64,000 bases of DNA from Alviniconcha marisindica (taxonomy: Eukaryota; Mollusca; Gastropoda; Provannidae), in NCBI GenBank assembly GCA_018857735.1, contig JABMCL010001163.1:412501-476500 (forward strand), read 5' to 3'. The translations under genes were made by a program, and so were the position numbers. The number at the start of each line of letters is the position of its first letter. The stretch's first letter is position 1. Of this stretch, positions 1 to 11,300 are shown piece by piece. The notes below the pieces were generated by a model that ran no database searches, was not told where the DNA came from, and was given only the letters and a program-made list of their open reading frames with translations.

Positions 1-85
1 GGAGATCATTAATGCTTTCTGCCTCTGCGACTCTCAGTGCGTCACCATGGCAACCAAGCACCTAGTTCACCTTCTTCTGTCACCG
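1..85 (+). CDS. UBR4: UBR4 exon 1 (5' end outside the window)
   Basis: Encodes 28 residues containing [20 protein letters not shown], of helical-repeat character. It ends in phase 0 at a GTATGC donor at 86. The reading frame joins exon 2 without a gap. The first base belongs to a codon split by the window edge or by an upstream intron. I cannot align it residue by residue to a known protein, so this is the least certain exon. Confidence 0.6.
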
Positions 86-3000
86 GTATGCCAGTTTGAC
101 ACAATTACTGCCAATATGAGAAAGAAAGAATTTCCTGTGGTTGCCTTTGTGTGCCTGCAGGAAGCAGTTTTGTTTTAATGTGCCAGCGCGGTTTGCCCTG
201 GGCAGCCGTGAGACACATTTCTTTTTTTAATATAAAAAAATGGTGGTAAAGTGGGTAGCAGTTTTTCTGCCCCCAAGTTATTTGCCATCAGCCAAAACAA
301 ATTGAGATGTAATTGGTACCCACCCCTTTACTGATGAAAATAAAATCCACCCGATGTTGGTCTCTTCGGCGGTCTTGAATTGAACCTGCATATTTCATTT
401 TGCCTCTGAGACAGCTTGAGCTTGTGACGTTTTTGGCCTCTGGCATTGCCATCTTCGAGGTGGTATGAATGTGGCTGTCACTCTGTCTGGTTAGGTTAAT
501 GACATTTGGGAGGAAAGAACAGGAGCCTTGTGACCCGGCAGTCTATTCTGCAGACTGGAGTTGTGTCCCTTGACTGTTGCGATTGGTGGTGTCTTTATGT
601 GCTGTGTTTGTAAATAAAGTGCTGTTGACTTCTGCATGTATGAAAATTGCCCTTGTCATTTTATGAATAGCTACTGCATTCTCCCCCCACCCCCTCCCAA
701 CTATATAATAATAATGATGTGCATTTTTGTTTTATTTTTGAAGAGCACAAACTGTATGGTGTAAAGTTTTGTTTGACAGCGTTTAAGAATGTTGTAAATG
801 TGCTGGTGTCTCAGTAGCCTTATGAAGCAAAAATTATATGGAGAGAGGGAGAGAAGAGCTGATTCATAGAGGTTAGCATTTTTACAAAGGGGTTGCCTGA
901 CACCTAATTGGAAGCAATTTTGGTCAATTAAAACTGTCTCTGGGCTGTCAACATGTCGAGTAATGGGAGAGACAGTTGTGGTAATCATGGAATATGAACC
1001 TTGCAAAAAGTTGCCAAATCAGCATCAACACTGAGCATACTAACATGAAACCCCTCAACTAATGCCACCAGAAAATATGCACATTATGTAACCTCATTTG
1101 CATATGCAGATACAAGAGTCATGTCCCTTGGAATTGTATTTATTTTGGTGATGGAAATGTGAATATTGCTGCCTTGTGTTAGAGTGGGGCAGCTTTTAGC
1201 TGTGAAAAAAATAAAAAAATATTAATCTTGTAAACACGAAGCAGTTCTTGGTAAGTTTCTAAGTAAGCTGTCCAATTTTGGGTGCTTTTGTTTAAATTGT
1301 AAAATGCATAAACCGCTTGTATGTAACAGTTGAATTGGACTGGTGAGTTTTTTTGACCTTGGTGCCTTCGGTTCGAATCCTGGTTGCATTTTCGCAACTG
1401 CGGATAAATGCTATCGGGTGTTTCTGGAAGGATAGGCTCTTAGCTTTTCCTGATGTTAAAGAAATATAGTGTGTGTGGGAGTGAATGTGTGTGTCATTGA
1501 GAAAGAAAGGGCTGTTCTAAGTTTTTGTACTGGTTGCATTTTGTGTGTCACTGGAAACAAAGACACAATGCTCTTTGCAAGAGTGACATGTAGATTTCAG
1601 ACCATTCTTGAAAAGCATATAAAGATTTTGTTGGTCAGATAGTTTACAGCCCCTTTTTACTCCCATTTCTGCCACATTCCGTAAGCTGTGTCTGGGAGGA
1701 ATCTGCCATATTATATTACATGAGCAGTGTCTATCTCCTATTTCTGCCACATTCCGTAAGCTGTGTCTGGGAATCTGCCATATTACATGAGCAGTGTCGG
1801 TCTCCCATTTCTGCCCATTCCGTAAGCTGTGTCTGGGAATCTGCCATATTACATGAGCAGTGTCGGTCTCCCATTTCTGCCACATTCCATAAGCTGTGTC
1901 TGGGAATCTGCCATATTATATTACATGAGCAGTGTCTATCTCCCATTTCTGCCACATTCCATAAGCTGTGTCTGGGAATCTGCCATATTATATTACATGA
2001 GCAGTGTCTATCTCCCATTTCTGCCACATTCCATAAGCTGTGTCTGGGAATCTGCCGTATTACATGAGCAGTGTCTACTGTGTCTGGGAATCTGCTATAT
2101 TACATGAGCAGTGTCTACTGTGTCTGGGAATCTGCCATATTACACGAGAAATGTGTACCTCCCATTTTTGCCACATTCCATAAGCTGTGTCTGGGAATCA
2201 GCCATATTACGTGAGCAGTGTCTATCCCCTATTTCTGCCACATTCCATAAGCTGTGTCTGGGAATCTGCCATATTACACGAGCAGTATCTATCTCCCATT
2301 TCTGCCACATTCTAAGCTGTGTCTGGGAATCTGCCATATTACATGAGCAGTGTCATCTCCCATTTCTGCCACATTCCATAAGCTGTGTCTGGGAATCTAC
2401 CATATTACATGAGCAGTGTCTGTGTCCCATTTCTGCCACATTCCATAAACTGTGTCTGGGAATCTGCCATATTACATGAGCAGTGTCTACTGTGTCTGGG
2501 AATCTGCCATATTACATGAGCAGTGTCTATCTCCCATTTCTGCCATATTCCCCCGTCACATACAATACAATCATACTTTATTGATCCTTAAATGTTTAAA
2601 AAGGAAATTCAGTTGTCTGCCTTTGACAAATAATAACAAGTACATAAAAATGTAATTAAATACTGTACAGTTTCACTCACTTAATTAGAACAAAAAATAG
2701 ACATGCAGCGTGTGTCTGATTATAGACATGCAGTGAGTGATTATTGCCGTGTGCCATGAGCAGTTCTAGGGGCAACAGCCATGCCATCACCTGTGCCCTG
2801 AGACCTAGAATAATGGTCCTCATTGAGTTGTGTCATTTGAACAAGGTGAAGCTAACGTCCTGTTTTGGTTGGTAGGATGTTCAAGTGAGCGGAGCAGCGT
2901 GCCATGCCATTATCCGCGCCCTGCGACCTCGTCATCGCCATCGTCGCCGACGAGTCTTCATCCCAACACCTCCTACCTGTAGCTCTCCAGGTGTGGAATA

Positions 3001-6000
3001 GATCCACCTCTTTCTTGCGCACTTTCCCTCCCTCACCCCCCCCCCCACACCTCCACCCCTTTCCTTTTTCTGTCTCTGTCTCTGTCTCTCTCTCCTACTT
3101 TCATTCTCTGTCTGTCTGTCTGTCTCTCCTGTCTGTCTCTCCCTCTCTCTCTCCTCTCATACTTTCATTCTCTGTCTGTCTGTCTGTCTGTCTCTCCCTC
3201 TCTCCTCTCATACTTTCATTCTTATTCCCTCTCACTCTCTTTCTTTCTTGTTCTCCGTGACTGTCTGTAAGTGTAAAGTTAGTGTGTTTTATTAGTGTAA
3301 AATAACACGGTAGTCGGTGACCGTAAAGTAACACAGTGGTCTATTACTGTAAAGTAACAGAGAAGTCTGTCATTGTGAAGTAAAAGATTGGTCTCTGACT
3401 CTAAAGTAACACAGTGGAGTGGTACCTGACGATTGTAAAGTAACTTAGTGGTCTGTGACAGTAAAGTAACATAGTGGCTGTAAGGCAACACAGTGTTCTA
3501 TGACAGTCGAGGAGCAGAAGGGTCTGCGACTGTGTAGTAACAAAATGGTCTCTGACTGTAAAGAAACACTGGTCTATAGCATGTAGGGTAAGATGCTGGT
3601 CTGTGGCTGTAAAGTAACACAGTGGTCTATGACTGAAATGTAACACACTGGTCTATGTCTATAGGGTTAGATGCTGGTCTCTGACTGTAAGTAACACTGT
3701 GGTCTCTGGTTGTAAAGTAACACACTGGTCTCTGACTGTAAAGTAAAACACTGGTCTCTGACTGTAAAGTAATGCACTGGTCTCTGACTGTAAAGCAAAA
3801 CACTGGTCTGACTGTAAAGTAACGCACTGGTCTCTGACTGCAAAGTAAAACTTGTAAAATAACGCACTGGTCTCTGACTGCAAAGTAAAACACTGGTCTC
3901 TGACTGTAAAAGTAGCACACTTGCCTATGACTGTAAAGTGCCACAGTGATCTATGACTGCAAAGTAACACACTGCTTTATGACTGAAGTGAAATCTACAG
4001 GACCTGGTGGAGGAGATGACGATGATGATGATGACGACGATGATGACGATGACAAAGCGGACAAACCAGACACACCATCTGACGATCTCTCATCTCTGAG
4101 CCACCCGGCTCCTGCTGATGGCGACCTGGAGAATGAGGAAGCTTACGAGGTGGTGGTGAGTTTGAACCGTTTGTTTCCGTTTCGTTTTGTTGACTTGTTT
4201 CTCAGCCTTTGCCAGATCAGCATGTCATTTTTGCTTGGTTGTGTGATGTGGTGGCCAGGTACACCCAGACAAGCCAAACCAAGCTGCTGCATGCTAGCTG
4301 TAGAACCCCCGATGGAGGGAGCGGCCTTTGGCAAGGCTGTCCTTAGAGAAGGCCGTTGCTTTCTGTGGACCTTGTTGTGGTCTGTCCCCAGGGTGTAATT
4401 TGCTAGACACTAACATGTGGTCTGTCCCCAGGTGGGGGGGTGGAGCTGATACCTGCATTTGTGGTGCTGGTGGGGCAAGGGGTGAGAATGGGGGGGGGGG
4501 GGAGCATACCTGATGTAAATAGTTTTGTTATGTCCTTGGGAACAAAGAATGTAGAACTAAAAAGTGGGGGGGGGGGTACCCCTGATGCTAAAATGTTTTG
4601 GTCTGCCCCTTAAGGCAAGTAGATTGTAGAACTAAAAGGGGGCAGGTGGGGTAGAGTATATCTGATGCTAACACATTTTGGTCTGCCCCTTAAGGCAAGT
4701 AGATCATAGAACTAAAAGGGGGAGGGTTGGGGAAGAGGTATATCTGATGCTAACACATTTTGGTCTGTCCTTTAGGGCAAGTAGATTGTAGAGCTAAAGG
4801 GGGGGGGAGGGGGGTACACCTGATGCTAAAAGAGTGTGTGTGTGTGGGGGGGTATACCTGATGCTAACATGTTTTGGTCTGTCCTTGGGGGCAAGTAGAT
4901 TGTAGAGCTGGGGGGGGTATACCTGATGCTAGAGGGGTGGGGGGGTATACCTGATGCAAGGGGGTAGAGGGGGGGGGGGGGGGTATACCTGATGCTAACA
5001 CATTTTGGTTTGTCCTTGGTGGCAAGATTGTAGAGCTAAAGGGGGGGGGGGGTTTCCTGATGCTAAAAGAGTGGGCGAGGAGTGGGGAAGTGGGGGGTAT
5101 ACCTGATGCTAACCGTTTTGGTCTGTCCTTGGGGGCAAGTAGATTGTAGAGCTGAAGGGGTTGGGGGGTGGGGGATGGGGGGGGGATATACCAGATGTGA
5201 ACATGTTTTGGTCTGTCCCTGGGGCAAGTAGATTGTAGAGCTAAAAGGGGGGCAGGGGAGGTATACCTGATGCTAAAAGAGTGGAGGTGGGGGAGGAGTT
5301 GGGGGGATATACCAGATGCTGACATGTTTTGGTCTGTCCCTTAGGGCAAGTAGATTGTAGAGCTGAAGGGGTGGGGTTGGGGAGGAGCAGGGGGGTATAC
5401 CAGATGCTAAAAGAGTGAGGGTGGGTGGGGGAGGAAAGGGGGGTATACCTGTTGCTAACACATTTTGGTCTGTCCTTGGGGGCAAGGAGAACGTGGATGC
5501 TGGAGGGGGGGTGGGGGGACGCAGGCAACCCTGTTGCTGACGCCTGTGGGTGGGGAGATGATGGAACCCGGAGGGGAAGGGGGGGGGGTATACCTGTTGC
5601 TAACACATTTTGGTCTGTCCTTGGGGGCAAGGAGAACGTGGAGCCCATGGTGCTGGAGCTGGGGGGTGAGGGGGGAGCACAGGCCAACCCCCTGTCTGCC
5701 GGGCTGGACGCCCTGTGGAGTGGGGAGCGCAGCTTCCCGCCCATTGTCGACATCCCGCCCGACGCCGACGACGAGACCATGGTGGAGCTGGCCATTGCGC
5801 TCAGTCTGCAGGACCAGGTGGGGCCTGGCGTTTGCCGGTGGTGGTAGAGGTGGTGCTGGTGATGATGATGATGTTGATGATGGTGGTGCGAAGGGGTTAG
5901 AGATAATCCTTATTGGGTTTGGTGGTTGGAAATGTTCTCATTTAGTCCCCTTTCCATCCCCCCCCCCCCTCCCCGCCAACCAAGAGAGAAAGAAGAAATT

Positions 6001-8329
6001 GAAATGCAAATCTTGTGAACAAACCCAGCAACACCTTGTAAATGTTGGGTTTAGTGGTTGGAAATGTTCTCATTTAGTCTCCTCCTCCCCCACCCCCCCT
6101 TGCCCCCTTGCCCTGATATAACTGCACTGGTTGAGTGGGCGTAAAACACCAGTTTACTTACTTGCTCCGCCCCCCCCCCCACCCCCAACTCCCCACCAAG
6201 AAAGAAGAAATCAAATAGCAAGAATTGTGAACAAACCCAGCAACACCTTGTAAATGTTAAGGAACAGAAACAACCCATCCAAAAGAAAACTGATCTGTAA
6301 TTTTACCCAACGGTCTGGCCAGGCCTGAGGACCTTGCTTCCAGTCATGGGTACACCCAGCAGTCTTTCCTTTCACCCAACAGTCTAGCATGAGAACCAAA
6401 CTTTCAGTCAGGTGTACACCTAGCAGTCTTTCCTTTCATCCTACAGTCTAGTATGAGAACCAAGCTTTCAGTCAGGTGTACACCTAGCAGTCTTTCCTTT
6501 CACCCAGCAGTCTTTCCTTTCACCCAACAGTCTAGTATGAGAACCAAACTTTCAGTCAGGTGTACATCTACTGGTCATGTCTTTTAAGTTTCACCCAGCA
6601 GTCTAGTATGAGAACCAAACTTTCAGTCAGGTGTACACCCAGCAGTCTTTCCTTTCACCCAGCAGTCTAGTATGAGAACCAAGCTTTCAGTCAGGTGTAC
6701 ATCTAGCAGTCTTTCCTTTCACCAGCAGTCTAGTATGAGAACCAAGCTTTCAGTCAGGTGTACACCTAGCAGTCTTTCCTTTCACCCAGCAATCTAGTAT
6801 GAGAACCACATTGTCTTTCCTTTCACCCAGCAGTCTAGTATGAGAACCAAGCTTTCAGTCAGGTGTGCACCTAGCAGTCTTTCCTTTCATCCTACAGTCT
6901 AGTATGAGAACCAAGCTTTCAGTCAGGTGTACACCTAGCAGTCTTTCCTTTCACCCAGCAGTCTAGTATGAGAACCAAACTTTCAGTCAGGTGTACACCT
7001 AGCAGTCTTTCCTTTCACCCAGCAGTCTAGTATGAGAACCAAACTTTCAGTCAGGTGTGACTAGAAGTCTTTCCTTTCATCCTACAGTCTAGTATGAGAA
7101 CCAAACTTTCAGTCTGGTGTGCACCTAGCAGTCTTTCCTTTCACCCAGCAATCTAGTATGAGAACCAAACTTTCAGTCAGGTGTACACCTACTGGTCATG
7201 CCTTTCAAGTTTCACCCAGCAGTCTGGCCAGGCTTGAGGACATAGCTTCTAGTCAGGTATATAGTAATATACCTACCGGTCTTTCCTGTCACCCAACAGT
7301 CTGGTGAGGACGAGGCTGGTGGTCAGGTAGACACCTGTACCTACCTGGTCTCTCCTTTCTCTGCTTGTATTGCAGTTAGGTCAGTTCTGAGGACAAGGTT
7401 GGCTTAGGTAGACACATGTACCAACCTGGTCTCCTTTCTTTGCTTGTACTGCAGTTGGGTCCGAGGACAAGGCTGGCAGTGAGGTAGACATCTGTACCTA
7501 CCTGGTCTCACCTTTCTTTGCTTGTACTGCCGTCAGGTCTGAGGAAAATGCTGGCTTTAGTAGACACCTGTACCGACCTGGTCTGTCCTTTCTCTGCTTG
7601 TACTGCTGTCGGGTCTGAGGACAAGGCTGGCGGTCAGGTAGACACCTGTACTGACCTGGTCTCTAACCTGTACTGACCTGGTCTCTAACCTGTATTGACC
7701 TGGTCTCTCCTTTCTCTGCTTGTATTGCTGTCAGGTCTGAGGACAAGGCTGGCGGTCAGGTAGACACCTGTACTGACCTGGTCTCTCACCTGTACTGACC
7801 TGGTCTCTCCTTTTTCTGCTTGTACTGCAGTCGGGTCTGAGGACAAGGCTGGTGGTCAGGTGGACACCTGTACCTACCTGGTTTCTCCTTGCTCTACCTG
7901 CAGTCAGGTCAGGTCTGAGAACAAAGCAGGCAGTCAGATAGACACCTGTACCTACCTGGTTTCTCCCTTCTCTGCCTGCAGTCAGGTCTGAGAGCAAAGC
8001 TGGCAGTCAGGTAGACAGACACCTGTACTGACATGGTCTTCTTTTTCTGCCTGCAGTCTGGTCAGGCACGGGGCCTGGGTCTGCAGGGCCTGGGTCTGGC
8101 GGCCCAGGCCAATGAGATGATGCTGGAAGAAGGGCCCCTGTCTGACACCACGGCCTCTGCGCCCGGCAGCGACGATGAGCTGGGCAGCAACGCTGCCACC
8201 GACGGTTCCACTCTGCGCACTTCACCGGCAGAACATGGCGGCAGTGCTGGCTCAGAGAGTGGGGGCAGTGCTGTGGACTCTATGTCAGGTGAGAGAGAGA
8301 GAGAAAGGGGGAGAGAGAGGGAGAGAGAT

Positions 8330-8364
<35 letters not shown>

Positions 8365-11300
8365 GGAAGAGGGGGGAGAGAGAGAGAGAGAGGAGAGAGA
8401 GAAAGGAAGAGAGGGGGAGAGAGAGAGAGGGAGAGAGAGAGAAAGGAAGAGAGGGGGAGAGAGAGAAAAAGAAAAAGAGAGGGAGAGAGAGAGAGAAGGA
8501 AGAGAGAGGGGGAGAGAGAGAAAAAGAGAGAGAGGGGGGAGGGGAGAGGAGGGGAAAAGGAAGAGAGGGGGAGAGAGAGAGAAAAGAGAGAGGGAAGAGA
8601 GGGAGAGAGAGAGAGGGAAAAAGAGAGAGAGAAGGGGAGAGAGAGAGAAAGGAAGAGAGGGGGAGAGAGAGAAAAAGAGAGGGGGAGAGAGGGGGAGAGA
8701 GAGAAAAAGAGAGAGAGGGGGAGAGAGAGAGAAAGGAAGAGAGGGGGAGAGGAGCGGTGGGTGGGTGGGTGGAGAGAGATGGACAGATTTGGCTGGCAGT
8801 ACATGCTGAACATGAAAGTCATTAATGTTGGGGTGTGTGCAGTGCAACATGTTTATGTAGGTAAAGGGGTGCGAGTGGGTGATTGGCTCAGTGGGGAAGA
8901 TAGCTGGCCTGCTGTGTTCTCAGTGGATTGAGCATTACAATATTATGGATGAGCAGTAAGTTAGAAAATAAATTGTAGCTACTTCTGGGGGTGGGTGGAG
9001 GGGGGGGGACAGAGGGTTTGAACGAGTATGTAGGTGTTGTGCGGTGCATCATTTTCAAAGAAGTGTGACAGTGCTGCTTTTAGCTGTCATGGTGCCATGA
9101 ATGGAATCAGTTTTACACCGGTGACCCCTTTGCTTTTTTGGTGTTCACAAAATTTAAAGAAAGCGAGCGCTTCACTTGATGCCTTGTTGCCATTTTGCAG
9201 CCACCAGCGGTCGCAGCAGTTCCTACGGGTTCCAGCCACCGGAGAGTCTGCCTGGAGTTGGTGGCCGCAGTGAGACCAGCAGCGTAGGGGGGCCTGAAGG
9301 CTCCATTCCACCTGAACACGACACGTTTGAGACTGAGGCTGAGGCAGACATCAGCAGCCGGTGAGACGCTGGCAGTGTCTGCGTGTGCTGTTTGGTTTTC
9401 TGCTACATTTTCCTTCCTCCAGATCCTGACATAATTGCACACCTGTTGCTGATGTTTCTGTTGACAGTAACCCCAGCTGTGATGTTTCAGACTTCACATC
9501 ATGTGGCTGTTGCTGATGTTTCTGTTGACAGTAACCCTAGCTGTGATGTTTCAGACTTCACATCATGTGTCTGTTGCTGATGTTTCTGTTGACAGTAACC
9601 CTAGCTGTGATGTTTCAGACTTCACATCATGTGTCTGTTGCTGATGTTTTGAGATTAAGCGTGTGATGTTTCAGACTCACACCCGGCACCTGTTACTGGT
9701 GTTTCTGACAGTAACCCTAGCTGTGATGTTTCAGACTTCACATCATGTGTCTGTTGCTGATGTTTTGAGATTAAGCGTGTGATGTTTCAGACTCACACCC
9801 GGCACCTGTTACTGGTGTTTCTGACAGTGACCCTAGCTGTGATGTTTCAGACTTCACATCATGTGTCTGTTGCTGATGTTTTGAGATTAAGCGTGTGATG
9901 TTTCAGACTCACACCCGGCACCTGTTACTGGTGTTTCTGACAGTGACCCTAGCTGTGATGTTTCAGACTTCACATCATGTGTCTGTTGCTGATGTTTTGA
10001 GATTAAGCGTGTGATGTTTCAGACTCACACCCGGCACCTGTTACTGGTGTTTCTGACAGTGACCCTAGCTGTGATGTTTCAGACTTCACATCATGTGTCT
10101 GTTGCTGATGTTTTGAGATTAAGCGTGTGATGTTTCAGACTCACACCCGGCACCTGTTACTGGTGTTTCTGACAGTGACCCTAGCTGTGATGTTTCAGAC
10201 TGCACATCCTGTGCCTGTTGCTGATGCTTTTGTTGACATTAACCCTGAGTTGTTTCAGACTGCACACCCTTCGCCTGTTGCTGATGTTTTTGTTTACATT
10301 AACCTTGTGATGTTTCAGACTGCACATCATGCGCCTGTTGCTGATATTTTTGTTTACATTAACCTTGTGATGTTTCAGACTGCACATCATGCGCCTGTTG
10401 TTGATGTTTTTGTTGACGTTAAACCTGTGATGTTTCAGACTGCACATCATGTGCCTGTTGCTGGTATTTTGACATTAACCCTGTGATGTTTCCGACTGCA
10501 CAACATGTGCCTGTTGCTGGTGTTTTTGTTGAAATTAACTCTGTGATGTTTCAGACTGCACATCATGCGCCTGTTGTTGATGTTTTTGTTGACGTTAACC
10601 CTGTGATGTTTCAGACTGCACATCCTGTGCCTGTTGCTGGTATTTTGACATTAACCCTGTGATGTTTCAGACTGCACACCCTGCGCCTGTTGCTGCTGGA
10701 GCGCATGCTGCAGTACCTGGGTGAGGTTGGGGAGGTGGGCGGCGAGCGCACAGTGCCCTTCATGCAGGTGTTGCTGATGTTGACCTCGGACATGGACAGC
10801 GAGGAGGACCGCGACCGCGCCATCCTGGACACCTTCCTCACCTCTCTCATCCAGCAGCTGGACCTCACTGGCAAGGTACTGTACACATGCAGAGCGATCG
10901 CATTCATGTTAAAGATCCTGTAGTCCATATACACACAGAGTGATCGCATTCATGTTAAAGATCCTGGAGTCCATACACATGCTGAATGATCACATTCATG
11001 TTAGAGATCCTGTAGTCCATACACATGCAGAATGATCCCATTCATGTTAGAGATCCTGTAGTCTATACACGTGCAGAGTGATCGCATTCATGTCAAAGAT
11101 CCTGTAGTCCATACACATGCAGAGTGATCACATTCATGTTAGAGATCCTGGAGTCCATACACATGCAGAATGATCACATGCATGTCAACGATCTGTAGTC
11201 CTTGTCTGTGACATGTGTGTGTGTTGTGCTGTGCTGTGCAGTGCTGTGCTGTGTGTATGTGTGTGTGTGTTGTGCTGAATGCTGTGTTGTGTTGTGGTGT

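Noticed and set aside
1655..2555. Coding repeats ([10 protein letters not shown] / [12 protein letters not shown] peptides)
   Set aside because: Both strands and several frames are open because of unit composition. The array lies between exons 1 and 2, with matching phases across the intron.
8033..8850. Arg/Glu-rich + strand and Ser/Leu-rich - strand ORFs of about 260 codons
   Set aside because: Only the first part is real coding sequence (exon 5). The rest is the GA tract read in open frames.
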